NCBI GenBank assembly: GCA_026874595.1
Contig: CM049317.1
Span: forward strand, 14,128,882-14,192,881
Direction of reading: 5' to 3'
Length of the DNA: 64,000 nucleotides
Origin: Sipunculus nudus
Taxonomy: Eukaryota; Annelida; Sipuncula; Golfingiida; Sipunculidae
Part shown: in pieces, positions 20,787 to 35,471 of the stretch
How positions within the stretch are numbered: position 1 is the stretch's first letter
Layout: every line of letters starts with the position of its first letter
Program-made: the position numbers and the translations under genes
The notes under the pieces: model-generated
Seen by the model: only the letters and a program-made list of their open reading frames with translations
Told to the model about the DNA's origin: nothing
The model's database searches: none

Positions 20787-21735
20787 TCTTCTGAGTTCTG
20801 ACCGACAAGCAATATCGTTAGTTATAGGAGACAACACTGTGGTCAAGTCCATCAGTGCAAGGCATCAAGTTTGGTTTTACACATTTTAGTAGAAAATATA
20901 AATGCTCACGCCCTGTTAGGGCTATATTCGCTTGATTATGTGTAATGCTTGCTGTAGCTTTTGTTCGTTCCCGATTTTTTTTAAACATGAAAATTGCCAC
21001 TAGGAGACAATTTTACACATGCATAAAAATAACCATACTAGTAAGTACCCTCTCTATTTGGTTTTCCTTTTTAGTCTGATAGCTTTCCACATTATATTCG
21101 CTCGACATGTGTTCTCATGAAGAGGAACACACACTATTTAGTATAAGATGCGATTTTTCACACATTCTTAACTATAGTTTATATAGAAAACATTCATGGA
21201 GCGCATAAGCCCGGACCACTTGCATCCGCATTAAGGCGTGCCTTAAAATTTCATCAACTCATACTCAACCAGTAAAAAGTAATTTGAAAGATGTTCATTG
21301 ATAACAAAAGCTACCGACTCTTCACATAATTTGAAACAAAATCACTGTTGCCATTCTCATTCAAATGTTAAATGATACTCATAAAGAACGTTTGGAAGCT
21401 CTGTGTTGTGAAAAAAACTAGGAAAGTTATATGATGTATCGCGTTTTGCACAGGCTCTGTCTGGCTAATGGTGTATTAAACGAGTTGTCATGTTGTAACT
21501 TTATGGACAGGGTCTTCTGAACCAGCCCCTCACACAGCTTCCTCGAAGCGTCAAATGTTATAAGCTTTAAGGCTGCCGCCCACTGGGGAGTTTGCTGTGA
21601 CGCGATGCGATGTGACTAAAATCCCAAGGGATTTGCGGACGGTCGCCGATTATAACCGCATGTGAATCGCAAGTGAGCGGGCTTTGCCACTTGCCACTGT
21701 CAGTCGCACACGGTCGCAAGGTTTCCGGCCCGTTA

Positions 21736-21738
<3 letters not shown>

Positions 21739-21804
<66 letters not shown>
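21739..21804. repeat. (TA)n microsatellite
   Basis: About 33 uninterrupted TA units. Confidence 0.95.
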
Positions 21805-21807
<3 letters not shown>

Positions 21808-22432
21808 GATCGTGATATTGTATTTTCTTTTATAGTTAATCTTATACTTCATTAACTGGCTAGGTCAGAGGCACACGTGTGACAAGCTCACCACTTCCCG
21901 GTAGAGTGGATCTGTCCTTGGTGATATATGGTTCCAGTCACGTACTTTAGGAGAAAGAGTAAGAAAGAGGAAGCAATTGGTCTAAAATATAAATAGGCAA
22001 TATTCTTGATAATTATATCATTGATAAGACAATACAAATCAGTGGTATGACATACAAAAGGTTTTAGTGTGAAAGCTACATATAAAGCTAACTTTCAGAT
22101 CATTTATGGTGCCGTAGCGAAGCATCACGTGACCGCCCTAGTATGGTCTTTAACACATGAATATCAATATACATAAAGGACACACAAAGCATGTCTGTAA
22201 TTAATCACATAAAGCATGCCTTAAGTTATCATTGCTTATTTTTTAGAAGCGGACGTGAAGAACGTGAATTTGACATCTAGAAAAATTTACTTTTTTTTTT
22301 AATTCCGAGAAAATAGATTATATAGTTTTGTCCATGGGGTGGTTATATAAGAAGAGCTCTATATGTCGCAATAAATACCTTAAATATAATTAAATGGTAT
22401 AATGACGATATCTGTGTGAATATTAATTCCAC

Positions 22433-22435
<3 letters not shown>

Positions 22436-22492
<57 letters not shown>
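22436..22492. repeat. (TA)n microsatellite
   Basis: About 28 TA units immediately left of a dispersed-repeat motif. Confidence 0.95.
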
Positions 22493-22494
<2 letters not shown>

Positions 22495-22539
22495 CAAGAA
22501 GTACACAATTTTACCTAGAAGTTTGCGTTCAGAGAGCAC

Positions 22540-22730
22540 AGACCTCCGCCATGGCAGCTCATAACCCCATGTGTCATTGTAAGAAATGCACCTGGATCAC
22601 CGCCAAATTTACTCAATTCTTGCTTGTACCATTGCCGAGCTATCCTAAAAATTTCATGAAAATCCATTGAAAACTTTTGAGTAATGTTGCAAACATACAA
22701 ACAAATCAACGCCGGCAAAAGTAAGAATAA
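22540..22730. repeat. Dispersed invertebrate repeat motif
   Basis: The text cacctggatcaccgcc, then ttcttgcttgtacc, tttcatgaaaatccattg and acaaacaaatcaacgccggc resembles a DNA repeat that I recognise from many marine invertebrate genomes. The similarity is from memory; a repeat-library search would settle it. The adjacent (TA)n tract may mark its end. Confidence 0.45.
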
Positions 22731-25700
22731 TATTCGACCTTTCTTGAATGAAATTCTTATTGTATCAATATGTATGGTATTTTTACCATAACGACTTCAA
22801 ATAATATAAGCCTGAAGGTTTAAGGGGCCCAATTAATATACTTATGTTATCGTATGTATATCTAGTACAATTCTAATATAATTCTACTAAAACTCAGATA
22901 TAACTTATGCATAAATTTCGTGACCTTGATACATATCGTAAACACCTTTCTTAATCAACTATATACATCTGTATCATGGTTTTACAGACAATAGACATTT
23001 TTGCATAAATAGGATATTCAATGCACTTTCCGGCTTCTCCTCTTTGTAACTGACGTTTTTAAGTTTCAGTTATGCCGGATATAAAAATATAAATGTAAAG
23101 ACAAGGCATCTGTTTTGAGGAAATTCAATTAAGAATAAAGTGCATTTCCTTGTCCTGAAAATGTTTCTTTAATGACTGTAACGCCACAGTGTCTGCTTGT
23201 ATACATAACCAATTATTCTCTGAGCAGGTGCAGGAACCTGCACATCTGCATTTGCTGCTCCCGAGATTTTGCCTTTGGTCCTCCGTCAGTTCAGTGTTCA
23301 AGTCATTCTAAAATATTCTTTCTCCCTGGAAGGAGCTTTGATTTTCTAAGACAATCAGTTAAAATAATAATCTGCTATCTTTAATTGAATATACATACAT
23401 ACTTAAGTTTTGTGTCTTTGACTACACGGTTTACATATATATGTTACGCTATATGTTAGTATTCTGAATGCATTTTTACCAGTCATTATATATGGAACAT
23501 TGCGGGTAGTAGTCTGAGTAAAAATTTAAAACGAAGTGTTTGTTATTCCAATTGTTCCAGGTTTTATGGAAAACCATTCTTTTCGTAGAAATAAATATGG
23601 ACAGTCCCATTTTGTAATAAGATCTAGTATGATTGGGCAATGTATGATGCTCTGACTTTTCAATCTGGTAAACCACGTGCCAGTTCTTTGATCGAATGCA
23701 TATAGATGTACCTTTACCCGTGTCCTCTAAATATAATTTAACTACTTGAAATGACAATAAAATGAATTGGAGTAGTATCCGGTGTTGACAACCCCCATAG
23801 ACTTTTGTAAAAAATTATCGATAATACTTATATAAAAACATAGACATTTGATAACATTTAGGATGGGTTTCATGTTTCAGGTTATGCTTTACAAAAATGC
23901 GAATACATCTCTGTACTGGTCTGATTAATGCGTAACTAAGAGTAGGTCTGTTTATTATCTTATTGAAGCAATAATCCAACGCTATTTTATGCAGGACAAT
24001 ACTGTTTATCCTTCTGGTGATAATGATAAATTGTACTCTAAAACATGGTTTTCCAGACCTGTTATTATTTCTCAAGCTAAGACATACCTTACTGGATCAC
24101 TTACTGAGGCAACAAAGAAAATAATTGGTCGACATTTGCTGTTTTGATGCCCTCGCTCATGGTCTTCATTCAATCGAGTGTTAAGATCAGTCTCAAAACT
24201 TCCACTCTACAAATATGGAAATTTCATCAGTAAGCTATCGATGAATTTTAATCATTTACCACAAGTTTATTCTCATGCAAAAATGATGTTTGATGGATGA
24301 ACTTCATATAGTACATTTTTGAGTAGTTTGTTGTTATCACCTGACGGCATAATCGTTAATGGTAGCAAGGTACATTTTATTCAATCAAATTTGGTCAGAC
24401 ATATTCACTACAACGTAGTTTTTTGCAACATCCCAAAACAGGGATTACTGTCTTTTCAAGACAATATATCGTCAAGGATCTGCCTTGTGCAAACGCCTGT
24501 AAACACTCCCGATACCTCTGACGATGATGCAATAATAATTGGCGCATTGACGACGCTCTTTAATCCATGTACCGTGCCTATCATCAGTTCTATCTGATCA
24601 CCACTTAATCCACAATAGTTACAAACACCTTGTTATGTCATTCATAAAAAATAAGCTTTTCTTCAAGTTATTTTCAAGTCAGGAAATATTCACAGAAGAT
24701 GCTTCAGACCTGTTCAGACTAAGCTTCAGACTAAAATACAGCTTTGAGGACGGCAATATACCAGAAAACCATTAAATGCACATCGGAAAACGCAATAACG
24801 AACAATAAATGATGAAAAGGAAAAGAACCAGACAGGTTATCGGGTATAACCTACCATACAATATAAGTAAAAAGACGAACGTGGGCAGCCACTTTCTGGA
24901 ACGTTTTAATAGACATTTCCCAAGAGGCTTCATAAAAAATTAAAACACAGTGAAAATAATTTACACCTGTACTGCAAATTACAAATACGCATAATAGCAA
25001 AGATTTAACCAGATCCTACCACACATTTCCTACATAAAAACATGCTATTATAGACGGGCAAATACCCGACAATTTAAAAAGTCCATTTAAAGACAAAATG
25101 CATGCAACATCGGAATATCAAGCGCCACCTTCAAGAAAAGGTACAATTACTGTTCTTAAGCATTCCACACCGCATAATATGAAAATGAAATAGGAATAGA
25201 AGTTGGTCGTTGACTTAAGAAGAAACAAACACTCAGTCTCTATAGAGAAACACCCAAATGCACCAAGATGCGAACTTCTTAGTCAAACAAGTGTCATACA
25301 ATAACTATAATATTAAGCTTTGTTGACTGCATCACAAATCAATTGTTAATGATTTCACTTTGTTACTGACATCCAAACACATAGATAACTGCGTTCCACT
25401 CTATTGGACACACAATGGGGCTTTATTTTTGACCATCCCGAATATCACCTCAAATATATTATGGAAACATGCACTTTGTCAGTCTCTGTGACTGTTATAT
25501 TAAGTTCTTTGTTTGCTGTATAAATAAACTATTGTCTGAGACATCAAAACCCGATCCTCATGCCAACCGCTAACACTCTATTAAACAAGTTTTTATTTGC
25601 CACAGAAATGAACAAAATATGAACAGAACTTTAAGGGTAAATTTGCTGACAGAAAAACCGAGGGTGAAAATTAAGACCTTGCCAGCTGGCGGAGATGTAA

Positions 25701-26299
25701 TTAAATGCTATTTTCTGGTAACATTTTATGCATACGTTATGTACAGTCAGATATTCCGAACCTACAACAAAGAATTCTGAACTTTGTATGTTTTGTGGGG
25801 AGCATGAGAATATTAATGGATAAAGATGTGAAATTGTTAAAGGACATCATGTAAATGGAGCATATTACATTCGCTTAATGTATAATTAGAATGAGGCAAT
25901 ATTCAAGAACTATTCAGAAACATACACATATGCAAACTTTAATTGTATTCAATACAAAAAAATGAACTTTTGCAAAATGCAACATCGAGAGTAATCCATA
26001 CCAACAATAATCTTCTATTATTAAATATGTGCACGTGGAAGTCTACATGGCCCAACACAAATACAACTCAAAACTGAAATACACGACATCAAATATACTA
26101 CTGTAATATAACTTAAGATCTGTTTAAAGGAAAAGTGTCTATGCTAGGTATGTATAATAGTTAACACAAAATAAGCAAAAGCATTTCATGAAAATAGAAT
26201 CATGGGAAATGATAATTCAGTTATATTCACATGGGATTTTTTTCCTAACTGGAACTATGTGAGCAGATTCTAAGCATGTAACTGTACTTTAAAACAATG

Positions 26300-26303
<4 letters not shown>

Positions 26304-26354
<51 letters not shown>
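26304..26354. repeat. (TA)n microsatellite
   Basis: About 25 TA units at the left of a retroelement relic. Confidence 0.95.
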
Positions 26355-26357
<3 letters not shown>

Positions 26358-26405
26358 AGGGGTGTATATAATAATATGAGTATGTATACGTATATACTGC
26401 TTTTT

Positions 26406-26864
26406 TTATACAGTTTTCTTATACAATTTTTCATTACCTACCTCGGTGTTAGTGCTGCGTCCCTGACCTATCAGGTTTGCACTAAAGCGTTCGATCTTCC
26501 CGTAGATTAAATCTTGCAAAGTATTCTCTTTCACAGTGACATCCATTTCCCCCACGTAAACCTGACCTTCTGCACAAATAACCCCTATCAGGTACTCCTC
26601 TCGCAAAACGTAAATAATTACTCAGCAAAACCGCTTACCTTTATTCTGTTGGGCCAGAACCAAACTCATTCTCTCTGCGACACAGGTACACCCGTTGTCT
26701 CGCAAAAGAGTAACATTCCAACACCCATTAGCAATGCCCTGACAAGTCGGCAATACGAGCTCATCGCTAATCCGAGTTACGCCTTCCATCAGGTGGTCTG
26801 TAGATAACAATAGATTGCGCTGTTTGATTAACACGCACTTTAGACCGGCTCCGTAGAAAACCAT
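26406..26864 (-). pseudogene. Relic of a second Gypsy-type protease region
   Basis: Two minus-strand segments read as a degenerate aspartic protease neighbourhood of a Gypsy polyprotein. The first (26622-26864) has PTCQGIANGCWNVTLLRDNG followed by CTCV; the triplet DNG stands where DTG or DSG is expected. After an in-frame stop near 26620, the second (26406-26606) has VYVGEMDVTVKENTLQDLIY, like the segment after the flap in this family. No LTRs were found around it, so it looks like a solo fragment. It differs from the element at 10605-20786. Confidence 0.55.
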
Positions 26865-27599
26865 CTAATATGAGGTAAATATTACTTAATGTCTGTCAAA
26901 GCCCACTCATTATGGTAAAGGTATGAATTATAGGCAGTTAGAAAGATAAAACTCTGGATGGGACAAGCTACATATGTTTATTTTTATAATTTTTGGTCTC
27001 GAGAATCGGCTCACATGTTTTCAGGCGTGAAGAGGTCTAGGATGAATGTATGGTTTGACTCAGAAAATATCTATAAAGAAAAGGGGTTTTAGAGACACTC
27101 CTGGAGCTAGCTCTGTAAGTTTCCAGGAAATAAAAATGGCTACTTTAGATTCAGAGGAATACCTATTGACTAGCCTAAATACTGAGATACAGTAACAATA
27201 CTTGTTATTGAAGAAGCTCAGAAGCAGTTTTACAGTCCGAGACTATTTAATCTGCCTTGAGAGGTATTGTAGATGCAGCAGTGGAGAAAAGAATGAAATG
27301 GTATGGACACAACATACAGGAGCTATCAAAAAAAGGTGCACAATTTCAGAAAATAAACTGGGTGAAATGCAAGATTAACTGGAGACGTACTTCTCTCAGA
27401 ATCACAAACACATGGTCAGAAAATAAGGTGAAGTTACGGATAAACTTGTAATAAACATGGCCAGCGAACTATTGAATATTGACATTCAATCCTACGATAT
27501 TGATATCTCACATAGATAAGATAAAAAATAGTTTATTGCTATAAACAGGTAATAAAAGCATCACATAAATAGTATTTTGCTTGCTCGCTAGCTTAAAGA
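26865..27599. other. Non-coding stretch
   Basis: I see no supported gene. A 64-residue plus-strand frame at 27257 lacks recognisable motifs. Confidence 0.4.
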
Positions 27600-28630
27600 A
27601 ACACCTTAAACAAGAAATAATAAAATAAAATTATGATTATACTACCTATTATTTCAGTTTTCTTCCGTCTAAAGTCAATAATAATCTCCTTGGTTTTCTT
27701 AACATTTGACTCCGAATTATTTTCAGAGCACCAAGAAGTTAAAGTTTTAATTGCATTTCGGTAAACACTTTCGTTATTTCCTCGGATGAGCCCAGAAACT
27801 GTTGTGTCATCTGCGAATTTTACAATGAGGCAATCAACAGAGGTAGAGACACAATAATAGGTGAATAGAGAGTACATTTTGGTGAAAACACACAACTGTC
27901 GGGTGCTCCAGTGTTTTAAGAGCAGTTCTTCAGAAGTAATGTTAAGCCGATTTGTCAAAACGTCAAAGTCCAGTTGCACATGTTTATATTTAGACCCAGT
28001 TTTAATATCTTTCCCATTAATTTATTGGGAAGAAATGTATTAAAGGCTGAGCTGAAACCAATGAATAAAATCCTCGCATAGGTAGATTCTCGTAAGTCAA
28101 GATATTTCAAAATACGGAAAAGTATGAATGATACAGCGTCATCTGTTGAGCGGTTACTGCTATAGGCAAACTGAAAAGGACCAACAGTTTTTGAAATACA
28201 GCACTTAACACCAGTGGCTCAAAACTCTTGGCAATTACGGAAGTTAATGCAACAGGACGATAGTCATTCCAACATGACATATGTGATTTTGTTGCAACAG
28301 GAATGATCACTGATTGAGCTCTGGCACTGTACCCCTTCGTAAAGACCAGTTAAAAAGAAGAGTGAGAACACCAGATATTTAAGCTGGGAAACCTGCAACA
28401 CAAGGTAAATCCAGACCAATACTTGTAAAGTTTTTGTCCAACAAAACAAAGCTGTATAAAAAAAGGAAACCCCATCTGAAAATGGCAGGTGAGCAGTCGA
28501 GGGGGATTTACATCAACAAGGACCTCACTCGAGCCAGATAAGGAATGTTGAACACTGCTATTGAATGAAAAAGAGAAAAATTTATAACGGACATTTGGAC
28601 ACATGATGGAAAGGTGTATGTCAGGGATCA
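27600..28630 (-). pseudogene. Degenerate non-LTR (CR1/L2-like) reverse transcriptase fragment
   Basis: Minus-strand segments in several frames keep RT order. NDYRPVALTSVIAKSFE (about 28260-28210) is the finger block. FAYSSNRSTDDAVSFI and FIGFSSAFNT follow, with Gly at the position normally held by catalytic Asp. VKFADDTTVSGLI (about 27810-27780) is the palm active site, then WCSENNSESNVKKTKEIIID (about 27735-27670). These motifs are typical of the CR1/L2/Rex-like LINE group. Frameshifts and the lost Asp show it is dead. No endonuclease or 3' tail was recognised. Confidence 0.75.
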
Positions 28631-31600
28631 CGGGTCAAGGTTCACAAATTCAACAGTAGCGGTAAATTTTATTCATGGGTGAAGGTGCTACAGCAGAATG
28701 CAGAACAACCCACAACTAACTTCGACACCAGGCAGGAAAGTTAAATTATAAATATGTGCCTGCCTGTGTCATATTGTACTTTCTATTTCATTTGAAGTGA
28801 TATTTCCCCTATTGCTAATGTGCAGAGTAATCTTTAAAAATAGACCGGTCTCAACATATTATATCCACACATAAAAAATCAGTGTATTTACTTCTATTCT
28901 GAAAGGAATGCGGGTGACTGAACCTGTGCCTCCCAAATTCTTCATTTACTGATAAAAAATCTCCCTCGTAACCTGATCTAATTTTTATCGAATAACGCCA
29001 AGTGTTATATATACACACATATATATATATAATTTTGTTTTATTATAAATATGGTTATTTCTTTCTTTTACTGTACTATCACGACAAAATGGGATAACAT
29101 TAGCTCATATAAGCTGTACCCGGTCAAGGGAATAGATATTGTTAACAAACCTAATTAGTATGTGTGTGCTTTTGTACGTAATGTGTCTTGATGAGCCATG
29201 GGCATATCTAAATTAAATGGCACCGAATCTGCATGTTTAGTTTTCAGTATTGACGTTAAATGTTAGGGAAATAGGGAGATTAAAAACAAGACAGGAAATG
29301 TACAACTGGTTATTAGATAAAGGAGGACAGAAGTGTCATTTTTCTTCAGGAGACTCGCAGTACAGAAAATGTTTGAAAAAATGGACGAAAGAGTAAAAGG
29401 GCTTATTTTTTTCTCTCATTGGACGGATTTATCACTTGGTGAATTGATCCTCATTGGAAAGAATTTAGAATCTAAAGAAATAAGTAAACATGTTGATTTT
29501 GATGGTAGATACATCATACTTAAAGCTTTTGTCTAGGCCATGGTTTTCTATTGATAAAGACATACACACTTAATACAGAACCAGAACAAGTTTGTTTTTA
29601 CCAACATATATGGGATAAAAGTGCAAACTGATCATCGAGCGGTGATTTTAATGGTTGTCTGACTGAGCTTGATGCAGACGATACACGTTAAAAAGGTTAA
29701 ATCTGTAAAAATAATGTGTGTCTTAATTAATAGACTTGTTTTGAACAAGGAACCCAGAGGAGCGTCTTAAATTTACACTTGGAGATGAAAACCCCTTTTT
29801 CGGTAGCACAGGCTTGATTACATTTTAACTGAACTGAATGTAAAAATATAATGCGCATATGCACGTTTTAGTAAAATATCACAAAAATCCACTTATGCAT
29901 ATCTGTTAACATAATAAAATGTAGGCGGTGATAGTACAATCACTGATTTTAAAGATGCCTCAGGCTCACCAAGAAGAAGTCATGTTTGTAAAATGAGTGC
30001 AGCTGTAAATTAAGAAACAGATAACAAAACCATCATTACTGAGCCCATTATTCAAATCTTTGCTCGATGTCTGGTAGAGGAAGAGGGGCCAAGATGCCAC
30101 CTGCTTGTTTCACTAATGCGCATACACAAACAATCAAGAGGGGCCAATTGTCTGTCTGTGCAAAAGAGGACTACTGCAAGGCTTTTTCCTGTGACGGTCA
30201 TTAATAACCGGCAGGATCAATTCGGATGCTGGCTACATCGGCTGATAGTGTCACAACTGAAGTGCGGAGTTTCAGGCCTTAAGGAAAAAACGTGAACAGG
30301 CGGATAACATTAGATGAAACCTCCTCAGGAGAGAGCGGCAGCGAAGACAGTGACAATTGAATTTTAAGACGAAATTACTTGCAATGTTGTTAGAGTATGA
30401 TCAGGTGAGGAAAGACTAACACAGGTGAATAGGCGCGTAATCATGACACTAAGGGGAACAAGTTTCCCTCAGTTCCTCAAAAAGGCCAGCAAAAGATGAC
30501 ATTTTGCCAGATATTTTGTCTGTCCAACTTACATGACAAGTTAGCAGATCGCGAGAACAACGGGAAGAGTATTGACCTGAATGTGTGTCTGTGTCTGACT
30601 TTGTGTCTGACTGGTACACCGTAACAATTTCGTGTACGAAAACTCACCTCCCTTCAGTTCTATTACCAATGGATAGATGCAAAATAGAAGCGGGGTGTAG
30701 GCAGATAATTCCCGAAAAGAAGAACAGATGGATACACGTGGAAGAACGATGGATACACAAGAGCGTAATCTTGATAGTGTGTCTCACAATACGTAGGTAC
30801 AAAACTTGTAAATTTGTACATTATTCGGTAGGATAGCCTTTCTCAGATCCTCTCAGGGCTATGGTTAGGAGATATTATAAGTATACTTAGCTGTTACAGT
30901 GGACTCGGGAGTGGATACCAGGTTCTCTGAAACACAACAGCATGATAGGACTATAAGGTGTGGTAATCACAGTATGTATGCACATTAAAGTATTCGTGTA
31001 TAACATTGGTTTTGAGCAGCTTAATTACCTGGAAGAGTATTGGGAAGATTATTATGTCAGGTACATTGGCAGGGACAGATTTTGGGCCAGTCAAAGTTAT
31101 ATATAAAAGGACACTAAAAAAAAGTGTATTCAGCAAAAATTCATGAAAACCTATAAATTGATGTTTTGATCGGTAGCGAAACAAGGGAAATATCAGTACA
31201 AATACCATAGGATATATGCTGACATCTCAGTAAAAAGGTGTATGGGGTTACAGACAACTTATACGCCTGGTCTGTGACTGTTTTCTGACGGTTTTCTTGA
31301 AAATGATGTTCCTGGTAAATAACATGACTTTAGTATTTCCGGTGGCATTCTAGATTAATATAAAATGTTCGAGTAAAATATCGCACAAGCAGGGTAATAA
31401 ATCCCATAAGATGAAGAGAAATGATTCGTCGATTTTTGGCGGAAATTCGCTCCCACCCTCTTTATTCTTCATGTATCAGAAATAAAGACCTTTGGTGGCA
31501 TTAACGTTTAAACATTTTCACACCTGACGGGGTGTTGTTTCATTTAGTGTGAACCTTTCGCAATCTTAGTTAGAGCCGGTCTAAGCAGGCTTTGCTGCCT

Positions 31601-32574
31601 AATCTCATTTTCAATGACAGAAAAGGACAAGCAAAATCACTCCACCTCATATGCCACCCACTCTTTATTGTGTTTGTTTAGGACTGTAAACAAAATATAC
31701 TGAGCTGTATTTATGTTGCGACATTCCATATTATGTTACTGTTAGTATGTCGATTTTTGTTACTTTTTTAGCCCAGTGAGAATATATTCAGACACATGGA
31801 CTGCCAAGACATTTACAAGTGATAAGCAGCCAACTTTGGACTATCACAGGACCTCTAATCCATGCTGTGCTTATCCCTGTATAAGGGATAAGTGTAAGGG
31901 ATACCTATACATTTGACATGTCCAGATAAATATTTTGCCAGAATGCATGAAAAATACGCTTTCATCTGTTTATTTTGGATATTTACAAAAAGCTCTTTCT
32001 GCACGGAGGGTAAGTTTATAAAATATGTGTTTATGTATATTTGTATGGTACGCACACCTATGTAGCATTACACTGGATGTTACTAAGCGTAACAGACCAT
32101 GAGCTAGACAAACGGGAAATACTTATGAACATAGTATTTTTTTCTCCTATTTTAAATGCATGACCATTATAATTATATATTTTTTTATTACGTATCCTTT
32201 GATATTTTACTATGTTTGTTTTATTTGTTATGCAACTCATACACACCTTCAACATTGATCACGAATGCATTGAATGCAGAGCAAACTCCGGCTAACTATG
32301 TTAGATAAAAAAAAGCTACAGATACTATAAAATAATCGTTCAAGAAAAGTACTCACTGGGGATTCAATAATACTCTTTACAGTTTATTTCCCCTTTGTTT
32401 CACAAAAGAGTTACAAATTTATGCGTTTTCATATAACTTGTCTCTGGGTTTTCAGAAGTTCCCTACTGGTCGCATTCAGGTCAGCCAAATTTTTCTATTA
32501 TTTAAATGTATACCCTTTTTTATTATATAACGTGCTCATATTAAGATAACGTTCTATTTTTATTCAACATGCAG
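28631..32574. other. Non-coding stretch upstream of lectin unit A
   Basis: No exon could be supported. A signal-peptide exon for unit A is expected here, but no ATG with a hydrophobic stretch and a phase-1 donor was found. A 14-residue hydrophobic start at 32212 has no usable donor before its stop. Confidence 0.4.
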
Positions 32575-32766
32575 GTGTAGAATGTAAATATGGGACTTGG
32601 GACTCGGCGGTGAAATGCTGTGCTGAGAGATCATCCTCCCTTTTGACCGTGCACGATTATTCAGAGATCGTACGTTACCTTGGCTACCAAAACATCACCA
32701 GCGCTTGGACGGCACTCAAACGTCATCGGTTTCCACAGTTCACATGGCTAACTGGTGGTTATCCCG
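32575..32766 (+). CDS. Unit A exon: CTLD1, first half
   Basis: The exon sits between acceptor atgcag and donor gtaaat, is 192 bp long and phase 1-1. It reads VECKYGTWDSAVKCCAER, containing the W-x-x-A-x-x-x-C opening of a CTLD, followed by a helix-like stretch and TWLTGGYP near the end. Position of the conserved first disulphide Cys fits the family. Confidence 0.75.
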
Positions 32767-35405
32767 GTAAATACGTTGCAAAAAAAATAATTATTGTGTT
32801 TTAATTATATTACTTTATCAATGGGCATACATTAAGCATGTTTTTGTTTTACTCAAATTTAGTGTTTCAACAATTCATGTACAATAGTTAGTAAATTTAA
32901 TGTCCTAACAGGTTTTACTTAAGTCTTAAGCCCTCCAGTCTAGCCCTCTGATGTTAACCTTTCTTTACCTGAGTGTTTATTGTTTCTGCCGTCAAACAAA
33001 GCCAGGAGAATAAAAATTTGAGTATCTCATTTTCTCAAAATCTTAGTCCGAATATAGTGAAGTCAAAATTGCCCATCCAAGCAGTCCACAACATGCATTT
33101 GGATAACATGTTTTTACTTGGCCACAGGTGAATAAATATGTGACTGAAAATGTCAACTAGCATTTAAGGCACATGGCATAATGGCAAGAGCCAACCAGAG
33201 CAAGCCAAACGATTGACTGCTCTATTTATGTTTGTCCTATTGAATAAATAGGACCATGTGCACTTAATGACTTAAAGGCATTCCGTATGCATTCTGTGTT
33301 CAGTTTAGGAGTAATACACAGAGTAGTTCTTTTAAATTAAATACCACAGAAATACCTATGATCTATAGCCTATTCGCAGATTGAAACTGCTTAACCTCAT
33401 TTCAGGGGGACTGTTCGCAACACAGAATTGGCCTGCAGATGAAAACTGTGGTTTGGTTCACGTTCGAGAAGGGACCATAGGAACAAACCCATGTGCTAAC
33501 ACGATCCCTGATCATTTGTGTGATATCAGTAATATCTAGATTTCAATAAAGTATTTGGTTTACAAATCATGTAACTTTTGCACAATTATGTTCATGACAG
33601 ATTGCGGATGTGTAGGCTCCACCTTTTCAACCAGGAAACATATCATATTTTCTTTTTTTTTAAACGGAATTAACTCATATATAAAACGATTGTTCATTAC
33701 CCTTTTCAAGCCTAAAAATATACTTAGGAATTTATTTATACTTGTTGGATTATTTAATGTTCGACACTTAAATTACACACTGAATCAACTACCTGATATT
33801 ATATTTTTATTTGACTAATATATAACGAACATTTTAAAAGCAGGCTCCTTCATAAAAAACAACCTTAAATTAAAAAATTAAAATTTGTTCTGTGATGCTA
33901 TCCGCCAATTATACGAGTTATTGTCAATCGCATCCTACTCTGACAATAAAAAAAATGCACTACTGTTGTATTTTATGTATAGATAGTTGGTAATGTACAC
34001 TCACGGCACTCGTGTCGAAATGTAATTTTATAACTTCTATATGATTTTGATTTATGAAAAAGGAGGTAGAATTATTTACAGTGGTACCTACATGTTACAA
34101 GTATGCCCTATATAGGTATTTACCTATTTCGGTCACGAAAAACACTTATAGTTAGATATCATTCACCATTCATCGAATGAGCATCCGCGATAAGAGTAGT
34201 TGATTTAAATTTTACTTACGCCGCCTTTCATTTATGCTCATGGTTATGTCCGTATCCCAATCATTCGGCCGTCAGCAGGGTACAAGACGTAACCATATCA
34301 CGGATTAGAGGATTAAACACAATAATTTTGAGTTGCTAAAAATAAGCCCCTTCTCGGTATTCATGGTTACTGAACAAAGAAAAAATTGCATTGGTTCATA
34401 AAACTGAAATAAGTGCCACATTTGAACCTTTAATCTATACGCTTGCACTTCAGCTCATGTTTTTTTCAGAAATGGCACCTTTTTTTCAGAAATGTCACTT
34501 AAGTTGACTTCATTTTATCATAGTTGATCCATTTTAGTAAAACTCTTGACATAATATTGACTACCTGGAGAATTATTAATTATATGGATTGCTGTGAATG
34601 GCATTATTCCTGTTAATTGTTATAGCGTTAGTGTTGATATGAAATTAGTGACCTATTTAATCTGGCACAACCGGATTAAGAATTTAGTTGGATTTCGCAT
34701 TTTATCAGATAAGGTGTCACGGCCATACCTAGCAGAATACATGTACCCATGGGCAGGGTAAATAGGTCAAAGCTTGCTGTGCCTTTAATATCAAAATTGA
34801 GAATTATTTATTTAAAAATGAAAAAAGGAATACCATTTGAAACGATTAATTAAAGAAAGCAATCAACGATTTCCAAAATTTACTTTGTTCAACCGGAACT
34901 TTGTAAGAGAGCGCAGCAACATGTGAATCAAGTGAATTACACTTATTGTTACACTTTACACTGTGCACGTCCACAGGTCAAAGGTTTCGGGCAATGTATT
35001 GAAACATCAATGTGCTTTATACAACAGAATCTTAGGACAAATTTGCTCCGATTAACTTGATGGGCTGGCGGCTTCACGTTGGAACAATGTCACTATCAAT
35101 CTACATCCTGGACGTGCTCATAATTTTTAGTCTAGATTGTTGCCAATAATTACTAATGAAATGCCTATCTTACTCAGTTGCTTCCGTTTTCTTTCATATG
35201 ACGAGCCTGACATGCAATAATGCATGTAGTCATTTTTTCAGATACTGCATCCCTATATCATTTTACAAGCCAAGTTTTGTTTAAATTCCGTTTAATTGGG
35301 ATATTTTCTTTCATGCATTACCATTTAGCAAATAAATGCCAAAATTAAAAGCCATGAAATCTTTTTGAAATTCATGAGATGGATTTGATAATTACATATA
35401 GAGTA

Positions 35406-35471
<66 letters not shown>

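Larger units (their letters stand above)
20787..26300. other. Non-coding stretch between retroelements
   Basis: No host gene is seen. The stretch has two long (TA)n tracts and one dispersed-repeat motif, listed separately. Short open frames lack recognisable domains. Confidence 0.4.

Noticed and set aside
29333-29536. 67-residue plus-strand frame
   Set aside because: No domain, no convincing splice sites and no match to the lectin exon pattern.
32212-32295. Short hydrophobic start MFVLFVMQLIHTFN as a signal exon for unit A
   Set aside because: The frame meets a stop before any GT donor.
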